Below are positions 48,450 through 64,000 of a stretch of 64,000 nucleotides of DNA, in pieces (the stretch's first letter is position 1; each line of letters starts with the position of its first letter). Under the pieces are notes generated by a model. That model worked only from the letters and a program-made list of their open reading frames with translations. It searched no databases and was not told the origin of the DNA. Position numbers and translations under genes: made by a program. Source of the DNA: Polytrichum commune (Eukaryota; Streptophyta; Polytrichopsida; Polytrichales; Polytrichaceae); NCBI GenBank assembly GCA_950295325.1, contig OX485806.1, forward strand, positions 26,662,001 to 26,726,000, given 5' to 3'.

Positions 48450-50555
48450 CACATCACAAGCACAAATTGGAATAACTATATTCGTTAATTTGGGTCTTTT
48501 TCTGCATTTTGAGACAGTTACAAATATAAAAACATGGATAAAATCACACAGATATTGGAGAATGTTGTAAGATGCAAATACTTTGGAGCGGGTGTTCATA
48601 TCAAGATGGTTTAGGTAGGACGACCCAAACATTAGACCATGTTGTTGTGGTCCATATATTAATTTGAGACAAGAGAAAGTCTCAAATTAACGAATATAGT
48701 GATAATTTCAAAAATTGCTTATGACATCAACTATCAAACTATTTGGATGTGGGCAAAGAATACATGTTCTTAGGGACATATTGTTCTTGAACATTGTGTA
48801 GTACACCATACGGTAGTGTAGCCAATCAAAGAGTATCTATCCAATTTTGTTTGTACATGATTGCATCCATGAGCTTCAAACTCTATTGTTCTCTTGTGTA
48901 TGTCACAATCTTAACTTCAATTTATATATCACCATATACTTGAATTTTTTGTTCATTTGAATGTAGACGTGAGATTCTAATTTTACATTCCTACGATGTC
49001 CATATAGTAGAGTTAATCATAAAGTAGCTCATACTAGCGTTTGGAAACCCGGTTTTTTGGGTTTTGGGTTGCTAGTTGTGTATAGGTTTTTATACTGGCC
49101 CTGGATCAAATCCTAGAAAAAATTGGGGCAAGAAGTTCCCAAGTTTGTATTCAAGGCAAGGAAAATTTATGGACCCTTCCATGAGTTAATTTTGTAAACT
49201 TTAGGTGAATGACCCCATTTAGTGTTTTAATCATTAGCCATTTCACATTGCAAGTCTGGAGGTTCCACAATTGCGAGGCCATGTCAATTGCAAGGGACAT
49301 CATCCATAAAGAGAGAGTCAAGGTCCAAGGGGGTTGGGTGAATGAGGATGAACTTGTCACTTTATAATCCCATAGGGGCGGGGTTGAATGAGCAAGCATA
49401 CGGTAATTCAAGTGAGTCCTTACAATTGGTGCTCAACTTTGTTGATGTGAATTTATTTGCACTAGTGAAGATGCATGGGGATTGACGATGCAGTGGTGCC
49501 TTTACTCAAACTGGGTGTATTCATTGTAAGGTGATTTGAGTAGGAAGAGATCTCCATGTACGTGAAAAGTGGCAAGGAGAACATTGCTAGAAGAGATCAA
49601 TTTGGGATCTACATTTCCTTCTATACAACGTCATAGCTTAGGAATACTTTGAGCTTACCTAACTGTATACGTTCATGACAATCCATGTTGAACTCAATAT
49701 GAAATTGAATAGTGAAGAAGCCAAATTTGTAGTGTAATCTAGTCACATGCACATGTTCGGCCAAGGCTGGGCTCGTTAGCCAATCTCTACATGTGTAGGG
49801 TAGGCACTTCAATGCATAGAACTCCAACTTTATGATAACATTAAGTAGCAATACTAACGGGGTACCATGTTCAATACCCATAATATTACCTCAACAAGAA
49901 GGGAATAACTTGCAAAGCAAGGACAAATGAATGGGGAATTGATTTTTTTTTAAATAGCTTCAATAAGGTATCGAAATGGTATCCAACAGTATGTAGAAGA
50001 CTTTTCCAAAAAACAATACAAATATCTTTTGGACCCGACCAACTTATTCCATTGCTTTACAGTTATTTGAATATGTTTAGAAACTAATTTGGCCTAGATT
50101 GGAACCTTTGTTACCACTTGGCATTAGCTTTTTTCTAGAATCTGATATAATTAATTATAAGTAATGAAAGTATCTATCAACATAAATTAAACATAGCCTA
50201 AGAAAAAATCAAATACACTGTCACCTTTGCTCTTGAAAGAGCATCAAACTGACGCCACGCAAGTTTGATGCTCTTTTACAAAAGGTCATTCCGAACTTGT
50301 TACTTAATGTTATGAATGTAAAATGCATGGGAACACCAGCTCCCAATTTTGTAAATAAAATAATTGTGACGGTTTCAATCGAAACTTGATTGCCCTTCAC
50401 CTGAACCACCTCTGAATTCACCAACAACCTGTATCTTTGAACATGCGAGGCGGGATTTGTGCTAATTAAGGCTGGATTGGTGTCACATCTTTGCACTAAC
50501 CTTTGATGTTACCTTTGGATCCGAGCCTTGGAAGGTGCTGCTGCTTATTTTCTGT
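48450..50555. other. Intergenic, no gene seen
   Basis: Only short chance frames are present. A short inverted pair GAGCATCAAACT / AGTTTGATGCTC lies at 50240-50274. No family similarity was recognised. Confidence 0.5.
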
Positions 50556-50558
50556 TAA

Positions 50559-50931
50559 GGGCCAGTTCACACTATGCCCAAGTCGAGAGGAGAAGCGTCA
50601 CTTTTCTGGACCAAACTAACTTATGTCGAGAGGAGAAGCCTTTGGGCTGAAAAAGTCTATTAAAATAATCCACTGTCAGATTTTGAATATTTTTATGAAA
50701 AAAAAGTTCGGCCTCTCGATGGAAGTTTGGGTCGAGCATTTTGCTCGAGAGGCTGAACTCTTGGCGCCATAACTTCCTAAAAGTGCTGCCACCTAGGCTC
50801 TTTTGGAGGCGACGTCCTTTGGACTTTGGCCTCTAATGTGAAGGCCAAGAGGACGGACTTTGGACATTTCTGCATTTTCATTGGTCCAAACGCTTCTCCT
50901 CTCGAAGTTTGGCCATAGTGTGAACTGGCCC
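50559..50931. mobile_element. Tourist/PIF-Harbinger-like MITE, 373 bp, with TAA target duplication
   Basis: The outer 18 bases, GGGCCAGTTCACACTATG, are perfectly inverted at the right end. After a few mismatches, GAGAGGAGAAGCG is inverted too, so the TIR is about 40 bp. TAA flanks both sides (50556-50558 and 50932-50934), the 3-bp target duplication expected of PIF/Harbinger. GTCGAGAGGAGAAGC occurs twice inside the left end. There is no coding capacity. The intact TIR and target duplication suggest a fairly young insertion. Confidence 0.9.
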
Positions 50932-50999
50932 TAAATTATACTATCAATACTTGTACATGGGATGCGGTATCTTGATTTTCTTCATACTAGGATTTGAAT

Positions 51000-51425
51000 C
51001 TAAGGTAGAAATACCAGGACTCGTTTACCACCCTCTAGCCGTGCACTAGACCGCCGTCATAATGGTGAAGTGCCATTTCTAAAACGGATCATGACTCAGC
51101 GGCAACTTCAATGGGTGTACACTCAATGTAGCAAATGGGAGTCAAGTGTTAATGTACTCATGAGGTAACCGATTTAGGCAACGTTCTGTATGGAAATGCG
51201 GATTACCATGTTCGGTGTAGGGAGAATCTAGTGAGCGAATAGGGGGTTGGACAACTTTCCACTTTGAAAAATTGTAGCATTTTTTGTAGAGGGCAGAAAA
51301 ATATAAAACAACTTGCAGTCTTCATGAATCCTTCTCGTCTATCTTGGAAAATTATCTCATGATTGTCAAACTAGATCTTCAATGCGAATCACCTTATTTT
51401 CACGGGTTATGGTATTTCTACCTTA
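51000..51425. mobile_element. TIR element family M2, copy 2 (~426 bp)
   Basis: It is bounded by CTAAGGTAGAAATACCAGGA on the left and TGGTATTTCTACCTTAT on the right, which are inverted repeats sharing the AAGGTAGAAATACC core with the element at 36337-36804. The interior is non-coding. The R1 repeat copy 2 begins 15 bases to the right. Confidence 0.6.
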
Positions 51426-51439
51426 TGTCCGGGACGGCG

Positions 51440-51643
51440 GTTAGTTACAAATGAACTGGTTGAGTTTGAGAAATAACCGGTTGAAGTTCGAGACTTCAAG
51501 AAAATTACTGATCATTTCAGAGGAATATATGAAATATACCTCAAATGAATGAAAGCAAAACTAGAAGATGTCAACATGTAACTGGCTGGATTTAGGATCA
51601 CTGGGATCTTCACCGACTATGCCCAAAAACTTCCCAGGCATTG
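51440..51643 (+). repeat. Dispersed repeat family R1, copy 2
   Basis: It matches 28089-28291 along its length: TTAGTTACAAATGAACTGGTT, GAGAAATAACCGGTTGAAGT, ATGTCAACATGTAACTGGCT and GCCCAAAAACTTCCCAGG. It is somewhat more diverged in the middle. Confidence 0.8.
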
Positions 51644-51984
51644 ATTTGAATGTCATCCGTGATAGAGGAAACAAAAGGTGCGCAATAACATGAGGGATTT
51701 CTAGTCTTCTTTGTACTAGTACACAAGTCCCCACAAGTTGAGGGGTACTATGGAGCCCGGGGTGGCAACTCAAGCAAATAATTTGTAATAGATAATCCAT
51801 CCATATTATCCTTGTACATTCATACCAAAGAACAATTTTACACAATTTAGAATGGAGTGATGTAGTGCACACTAAGACTGTCCATGATACATAATTTTTA
51901 TTTTATTTTATTGATTTGATTTGAACATGTCTATGTATTAAAATACATGAATAACTTGAAAATCATGTGGACTTTCTCTTGGAT

Positions 51985-54900
51985 AGGGGGGGGGGGGTTA
52001 GTCCATAATCTGGTCTCCATCATACCTAGTTATAATTCATATAATCTACAGAAATTTGAAGATAATATGGATTATTTTGGCTTGTAAGCCCTAACCCTAA
52101 CCCTCTTCCCAACTTCTCTGGGTGGCTTCTCTCCCGCTTCTCTTATGAAACTCTTCAACCCCTCCTCAACAGTTGAAAGTTGTAGATTACTTGAAACATA
52201 ATCCATATTATATGTACGATTATGTGTACATAATCTATGCCTTTGTGAAAGTTTTGGATGAGCACCTTGTAATTATTTGTTTGGGTTGCTGCCTCAGGCT
52301 ATGGAGGACATCATGGTTGCTCATATCCCAGGTCTCCTAACTTATGTTGTGGTTCACATGATCTTGCCAAAGCTTCTTGACAGGTTTATGAGAAAACGTC
52401 ACAAAATCCGCACACTCAAGTCTATTTTGCAAGCTTCCATGGTTTATCTAGATCAATAGACATTGGAGGTTGTTAATGGGAAAAATTCGTGAACCCTTTG
52501 GATACATACATGTAGTAGATTCTAGAGTCAGACTTCTACTTTGGACCAAGCAAAAACCTCGCATTAATCGCAAAATTTACTCACTTTTTTGGGTAGGATT
52601 GTCATACTCCTGCAAGGAGGTGAACTTGTGTGTAGCAGTAGTGCAGTCACATACATTAACTGACTTGCTCCCTTCTTGTACATGTCCAACAAGGATCTTT
52701 GGGATTTTCATGGGTGGAATTTACTTTTTATGAGGTTGGGTGTGAAGAATTTGACCTTATTAAGTTGAACCGGGTGAAGAAATATGTAAAGGTTTTTCCT
52801 TGTACTGAAATTCTATCACTTGCTAAGAGGTGTGATGTGTCTCTCACAGGTGATCACCTGTAGGAGACTTATCACTACGTAGTGGGGATGCGACATGTAT
52901 CGCAATGGTAGTGACAACAATGTTAATTAAATCAGAACTAACTTGACATAGTAAAGAATATACTCCATCTTATTAGTTCCTAGATTGTGTTGTGGGCCAT
53001 GGCAGTTTGTGTGAGAGAAGAAAATGTGTTTGTTGACAATGTAGTGATTCTTGTTGCAAAGGATGATTTAGAGAGATGCACGAAAGGGGAGCAAATGACG
53101 GGTGGCGGTCAATCCGATGATGGGAAGGGGTACCATCGAAGACCTCTACATTAAAGATGTATTTCTCAAACCTTGGTATCCACAGGTGAACTTCCGTGTG
53201 TGAGCATCAAAGGTGGACACTGATCATCATTTTGTATATGGAGCAATATGAAGGGTCAAAGTGTTTGGTGCTCCACTTTCTTGATATTCGGAGGTTCATC
53301 ATGAAGGGTTTCTTCTCCCATTGTTTTATAGTAACTAGTCGGAGGTTCCTTATTGTTGCTAGTATGAGCGTACCCTTGGTGTCATTGTGTATCTATGAGT
53401 GGCCACTCGTGGTTGGCTAGATTTGTGATTCCTGTCCTGCCCCATAGTGGATGCAAATTTGTTGACGGATGAAAAATTGGGTTGGAGAACGTTAAATGAC
53501 ATGTTTATGTAAGCAATGTGGAAGAGATTGGTCATGACGTTGCATCATGAGAGTTTGGTGCTTTGTTGGCATCTACAAATTGTATACCTTCTAGTAGTTC
53601 GGTATTGGCACATTTTTAATTTTTTGTTGTTTTTTCACATGAATAAAAATGTAGTAGGATTTCCATCACTCTGCTTGGGGATGTCATCGGTTAATTTTTT
53701 GCAATAAATGCATTTTATGTTTTTTCTTGAGTGCATTTCAATTTTGTGTGTGTGTGTTTTGTATTGTGGCTTTATGAAATTGCTTTGAGGCTAATGCATT
53801 GCAATTTTATTGGCCCTGCCTTATAAGATGGTTTTTGAAATGAGACAAAGTTTGGCCTCAGTTGGACAACCATCTAAAATTGGCACGTGTGAAGGATAAC
53901 CATAGGGCATAGCACTTTTTTTGACTAGCCACTTGTTGAGTTACAATAAAAATATGGTACATGAAAATGACTAACCCCAACTTTTCAAAGTAATAGAAAG
54001 GTACTACAATATATGCACAATTAGAAAACTACCTAATTGAATGGGTCATTTAATTTCTTGTTAGCAAGATGATACCCCCCAAACAATTATACTCTTGTTG
54101 CATGTGGTTCCCATAAACCACATTAAGTATTAGCCCCGTGATTACTACTTGCCATGATATCGTTAATGATGAACTTCAATGTGCATTGTCATTTTAAGAA
54201 CATGTTCTTTATGTAAAGTTGTCACCCAATGTGCATGATGGTCACAAATTGTCCATGGTATTCTGCCCATGGAATGTGAGCACAATCCTTTTGTCTTTAT
54301 TGATGAGTTCAACCATCTTACAATTTGTCTTTTGCATGGTTATCTATATATGTGTCATGTAAATGTTCAAGGTTTTTTATTTTTTATTTTTTATAAATCC
54401 TTCATAAATCCTTCATAAAATGATGGCTAGTTGGTACCATTTTTTTTCCAAGGCCGACTCAATTTCTAGTCTTGTGGTGTGTGCTTCAACTTTGGGAAAA
54501 TTTGCATTTTGGAACTATATGGGCACAAGTTTGTAGAGCAAAAAAGAAGTCTTGTATATCATGATCGTTATATTTTGATTGCAGCTATCAAGAGTGTTTA
54601 AAATAACAATGAAGAACATAACATTCATGACATAAAGAGTCTCCTTTTGTTCTTATCACCTACACATTCTTCTAGCATTTTGTAGATACATCCAGATGTA
54701 GTTGGCAAAAGCTGCCTCCAAAGACTTATTGAAGCCAACCTTCCTTGTACTCGAAAAAACAACATTTGTGACATTTTTTGCATACCATGTGATGTTCTCA
54801 CAAATTATACTATCTTTTGAGTTTGGTCGTATCAAAGAGTCTCATAAGTCTACATCACTTTCGTTTTGAGACCCCCAAGCCTGCACTCACCTCAAATGTG

Positions 54901-55170
54901 GAACCTTGCATGCATTTTGTACTATGCCGACAAGGCGAGGTCGTCTTTCAATGCCGACAAGGTGAGGCCATCTTCCAAACCTCATGCCTTTCAATGCAAC
55001 GCATTATGAACACCTCCTCGATTGCAGAGGTAAATGGGAGCGCCTAGCAAATGAAATGCTCAAAGTAGTCATTGATGTGCATGAAATGAATGTGCCAAGC
55101 GTGGTATACGTGAGACTTGTAGAGTAGAGTGATATCATGGTAGGATCCAGGGTCAATGATCAGGGAGAAC
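51985..55170. other. Intergenic, no gene seen
   Basis: A run of G starts near 51988. CCCTAACCCTAACCCTC near 52088 is a two-unit telomere-like stretch, too short to mean more. Open frames at 52277-53707 are short and unrecognised. A 36-bp phrase with TGCCGACAAGG(C/T)GAGG is duplicated at about 54926-54975. Confidence 0.5.
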
Positions 55171-55382
55171 CGGCAGTTAGTTACAGATGAACTGGTTGAC
55201 TTTGAGAAATAACCGGTTGAAGATCAAGACTGCAAGAAATTTACCGATCGTTTTAGAGGAATTTATAGAATATACCCCAATTCAATAAATAGGAAAACCA
55301 GAGGATGTCAACATGTAACCGGTTGGACTTGCAAACACGAGGATCTCAACCGATTATGCCCAAAAATCTCCCCAGTCACTGT
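55171..55382 (+). repeat. Dispersed repeat family R1, copy 3
   Basis: It contains TTAGTTACAGATGAACTGGT, GAGAAATAACCGGTTGAAGA, CCGATCGTTTTAGAGGAATT and TGTCAACATGTAACCGGTTG, with an end near ATGCCCAAAAATCTCCCC. It is closest to copy 1. Confidence 0.8.
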
Positions 55383-57249
55383 CCAGGGTAGCCAAGGGTC
55401 CAAGAGCAAAAACAACCTCTAATGGTTCACGATGACAATATTGTTCCTACAAAACATTTCTTTCATATCATTCAACCATTTTGAATGGAGAGGGTTCTTC
55501 CATGGGCGCATAATCTAAACCAACGTACTATCGATGATCCCAACACAAATTCATGGGAAGTTCGGGTTTTGGGCACCACGTCTTCTCCTCTCATCGACAT
55601 TTGGGCGCTGCAATCTCATGCTCAAGTGCATGGCTTATACACAATTTGATGAAACTTGCATCATCACACAAAGCACTTCTAGACCAATTCCAATCTATAC
55701 TACTGTAATAGTTAGCATTGTCATGCTTCATGTATTCCATTCAAAGTTCAACAATCTTTGCTGCTCCGGTGATACTTCATATTATGACTGGATCTTAATT
55801 TTGGAATTCTTGTGGATCGTGTATTTTCATTAATGACGGGAACAACCAACATGCGAGGAGCATCAAGCTCTACAATGGAGAAATTGATGTGGGTTCTGAG
55901 AAAAGATGGACGCTTATTTTTCATGTTTCCCAAAGGACCCCAAACACAAATGGTCAGGTCCACAGATGCGTTTCTCACCATCTTCAAGCTTGTTCAAGTT
56001 GAAGAATTGCGTAGAGTTGGTTTTCGCAACCAACACCACCAACAACGTGGCCTCTTCCTCCTCCAATTCATCGAGTAGTTGATCATTTGTATTGGAATAT
56101 GAAGGGTCCTCACCAATCGCAGACCGCAACCCTATATCCATAGCCTAAATCCTTATGCTTTTGATCATGGAAAGATTGGCAAATTTTGTTTGTAGCCCTC
56201 TGTTATTTCTGTAGCATTGTAGGTATGAGGCAAAGCCTCTAGTTTGCACGATAGAGCTCACAAGCGTGAGGCAGATCCATAGTTCGATGAACATGCCCCA
56301 GAGTTTGATCTCAAATAGACTAAAGTTCATAGCCGTTAGGCAACTAGACCCTCTACCTAGCAGACCGTTGACAAAAAAATTCCACATTGGTTGACGTTGA
56401 CATATTATCGTGTCATCAACATGAGTTGACATTTGAAGGTTGTGGGGTCGGGCCACTATCTACATGCATGTCATGAGAAGAGAGTCCCAGTTGCAAATTA
56501 GGGTTTCTACTTTAAGGTTGTGCTCAATCTGGGTGTGTTAGGGTCCCTCAGTTCCACAGACTCCAATTTATTTTACGGTGAACTTTATTATGCCAGCAAA
56601 ATAAATGAAGGGTTCTCCATCAACCACACTTCCCAAGTATTTTCAATTATAACATAGCAACTAAGCTCACGTGAATGTAACTGCTAAGTCATGTGAGCGT
56701 TGATGACCTCTCAAAGTTCCGACACATTGGCAAAGCCTTCATGTATGAAGTGGTGCATCAGATGACCATATTGTGACCTTTACCCAGAAACAATCTCTAC
56801 ATGCTCTTGCCCCAAATTAATAGGATTTGAACTGTATGAGAACCGATGGTCAGTTTTGAGCGCACATAGTTGCACTAATTGTCCTTCAAAGTTCAAACAC
56901 CAAAAAGGTCCAACAAAAATTGAGTTAGTCGAAGTATACAAAGTAAGATGCTTTAACCCCTAAAAGTTGTGGACATTTTTGTCTTGGCAATCACCGTTGC
57001 TGGACAATACCAAATACACATTTATGATTTAATCTTCTGATTATGGATACATGGACACTTGAGAATTTGTTTGAACATGTTTGAATCTACAAAACTTCTA
57101 TCCATACGCTTAGATGCACCTTACTAAGAGGTGCCGGTTTCCTTCAACAAGCTTATGAATTGGATTGAATTTTTATAAAAGCAATTTTCGAAGCAATTTC
57201 GCTTCGGCCTTGAAGGGTTAAAGCCTAACAATAATTAGAGGTGTAAGTA
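55383..57249. other. Intergenic, no confident gene
   Basis: The minus strand at about 55914-56141 has a Glu-rich phrase (LLDELEEEEATLLVVLVA) loosely like N-termini of some transposase-derived proteins, but nothing diagnostic follows. All frames are under 110 codons. Confidence 0.4.
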
Positions 57250-57452
57250 CACTAAATATGATATTTAGTGTCACTTACTATATGGATTTATACAATGCTC
57301 TATCTTTTTTCTATGGATGTAATTTTTTACCAAGCAAAGTTTTTAATGTTCTATAATGTCCAAACGACCAATTTGACATTTGTTGGTAACATATTAGATA
57401 TACAGTAAAGAAATATAGCATTGCATAAAGTAACGGACATAAATATTTTGTG
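57250..57452. mobile_element. CACTAAAT-end MITE family M1, copy 1 (~203 bp)
   Basis: The left end CACTAAATATG... is followed at once by its own inverse (...TATTTAGTG), and the right end is a decayed ATTTTGTG. TA flanks both sides. The interior, including ACCAAGCAAAGTTTTTAATG and GATATACAGTAAAGAAATAT, matches 59151-59369, which proves they are one family. It lies 0.8 kb past the 3' end of peroxidase B. Confidence 0.75.
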
Positions 57453-58257
57453 TAGTTATCTTAGGCTTTGAAGGTGGTATACTACCTCCACAGTGAAATG
57501 CATATATCCTGGAACTTATGCAGTCTGTTCTCTCAAAAGTTTGTGTAAGAACAGATGACACAGTAGTCAAAGCTCATCACAAAGGCATGTGCAGTAGTAC
57601 AAGCCATCTCATGACATACTGGAAAATGCCAAAAACCACTTGCAGGTTTGCAATCTACATTTAGCTCAAAGAGGACATTCAAGAGCTTGTATGAGCAAGA
57701 TGGCAACAAAAAGGAAACGTTAAACAACAAACATGTCATAGGGATAAATTTCATTGTTTGCTACTAAGGAACTTGCCATTTAACAATTTCAAAGCTGTAT
57801 GACAGAAAGGTACATCATCAAAGATTTCAGTGAAATCGTGTTCCAAAATCTTTTGCCCTAAACTCTTGCCACAGATATTGGAAGACCCACGAACGAATTT
57901 AATAGGATAACTGAGATAACCCCCTTGCGCTTCAAGAAAAATTTCTTTGATCCTCAAATCGAAGGAAAATTGTAAAATTGGGAACAAAGAAATTCATGTA
58001 AAATTACACTACATTGCAATTGGCTATGCATAAAAATTGAAGCTAATAATATTCTTGACCGAATCAAGTCAGATCAAATCAGATCATCAAATACAAATCT
58101 GATTCAAGAATTTGATCGACTTGAGACTTCAAGAAAATTATCCTTTCTCATCGAATTGTGTTCTAATCCGCTAAGCCTACAGTAGATGCCTTCCTTTGAA
58201 GTGTTTCAACTGAAGCAAGTGCAAATCCATGAGCGGATCAATTTAAGTTTTAGCAAC

Positions 58258-63206
<4,949 letters not shown>

Positions 63207-63304
63207 ATTCTCTATCTACCTGTTGCTGATGAACCCCTGAGTAAAAATTACGTCTTTCTTGCTTCCGGCCAAACTCTAACTTCACCAAAACTTATTGCGT
63301 CCTC

Positions 63305-64000
63305 CCAAAAAATTTCTCCCAATGCAACCTGCCGCTTGCTCTCGCCTTTGAGCAACTTTGATTTGAGCTCTAAATGCACAGGTCTGACCTCAAGGGGACC
63401 TCAACTCAACAAGCCGATGAATGCCTGCACGTCAGCACCGAGCTATTTGCATCCGCTTCACCTAGAGAGCGAGCGAGAGAGAGAGCAAGACAAAGCTTAT
63501 GAGAACTTGTAGCTGGGGCTCAGCAAGCCTTTCTGCCGCTTGTGAACTTTGAATTCTTTGTTTCTCTTTCTTTTGAGACAAAATGAGTTATTTTGAATAT
63601 CTCTAATACAACCATCAAGTACACAAAGTTGGGTCCATCGCAACAAAAATCCTCCTAAAGCAAAATGCCGCTTGCTCTCACCAACAACTTTGAGCTCAGA
63701 ACGTATATCTAGGTCTGGTGACCTTAATACTTGCCTTCACTACTGCACCAAGCTACAGCTACTGCTGCTTCACTCACAGACACAGAGACGGAGACAGAGC
63801 TAGAAGGCTTCACAGAAATTGCAGCTGGGGCTCAGCAAGTGCTGCTTGTAGACTCAAAATTTCTCAGCAACCAGCAAGTCTACAGCTAAGGCAGCTACAG
63901 ATGAACCGGAAATCAATCTGGTCCCCAATCTGACCCAACCTTCACACAAAAATTGGTACAGAAGAATGCCCCTACTCTCCCCACCAACTTTGAGGCTCCA
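63305..64000 (-). repeat. Tandem duplication upstream of peroxidase B, two copies and the start of a third
   Basis: TGCCGCTTGCTCTC.CC...AACTTTGA...GAGCTC, AGGTCTG..GACCT and GCTGGGGCTCAGCAAG occur in order at about 63330-63530 and 63668-63842. CTCTCCCCACCAACTTTGAG begins again at about 63975 and runs off the window. A GAGAGAGAG run lies at 63468-63484 in the first copy, GAGACGGAGACAGAG in the second. Being directly 5' of the gene, this is promoter sequence. Confidence 0.7.

Noticed and set aside
52085-52105. CCCTAACCCTAACCCT as an interstitial telomere
   Set aside because: Only about two and a half units, which occurs by chance in plant DNA.
55914-56141. Glu-rich phrase (LLDELEEEEATLLVVLVA) suggesting a Harbinger-type transposase N-terminus
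   Set aside because: No DDE catalytic motifs or continuation found in the neighbouring sequence on that strand; the similarity is low-complexity.
57541-57987. Possible coding region past the end of peroxidase B (minus-strand frames of 73 and 78 codons)
   Set aside because: The true last exon of peroxidase B was found at 58389-58258 with a stop codon, and these frames show no peroxidase or other similarity.

Overview
This window is nuclear DNA of a land plant. The evidence is GT-AG introns, an N-terminal extension that looks like a plastid transit peptide on a lycopene beta-cyclase, two secretory class III peroxidases, a plant Rxt3/HDC1 homologue, and Helitron and TIR-MITE debris. The LCYB homologue has seven introns, whereas angiosperm LCYB genes are usually described as intronless. 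That points away from a typical angiosperm and towards a seed-free plant (bryophyte, lycophyte, fern) or a gymnosperm. I cannot name the species.

Layout. (1) 1-3989, + strand: a decayed Helitron Rep-helicase gene, cut by the left window edge and broken by stops and frameshifts. (2) 4360-4626, - strand: two short exon-like pieces of a 2-oxoglutarate dehydrogenase E1 gene. (3) 4912-6999, + strand: a TATA box and a four-exon model for a protein I do not recognise, containing two related phase 1-1 exons. (4) 10915-18653, + strand: an HDC1/Rxt3-like histone deacetylase complex subunit in 11 exons, one of them an 8-nt microexon. (5) 21600-29133, + strand: a triplicated leader or promoter segment with a GGGTTT G-quadruplex motif, then LCYB in 8 exons. 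(6) 29134-37680: no convincing gene; decayed repeats and MITEs. (7) 37681-42442, - strand: class III peroxidase A (345 aa, 5 exons), with tandem repeats in intron 1 and upstream. (8) 42443-58257: no convincing gene; inverted repeats, a clean 373-bp Tourist/Harbinger-like MITE and dispersed repeats. (9) 58258-63206, - strand: class III peroxidase B (341 aa, 5 exons), with two MITEs in its introns and a duplicated upstream region.

The genes do not form a pathway. HDC1 is chromatin regulation, LCYB is plastid carotenoid synthesis, and the peroxidases are predicted secreted haem enzymes that may be an old tandem pair. All exon models were built by hand from splice signals, reading-frame phase and family knowledge. 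The five multi-exon models (LCYB, HDC1, both peroxidases and the unknown gene) keep an open frame through every junction. I found no defence system, CRISPR array, tRNA or rRNA. The least explained coding unit is the four-exon gene at 4990-6999.
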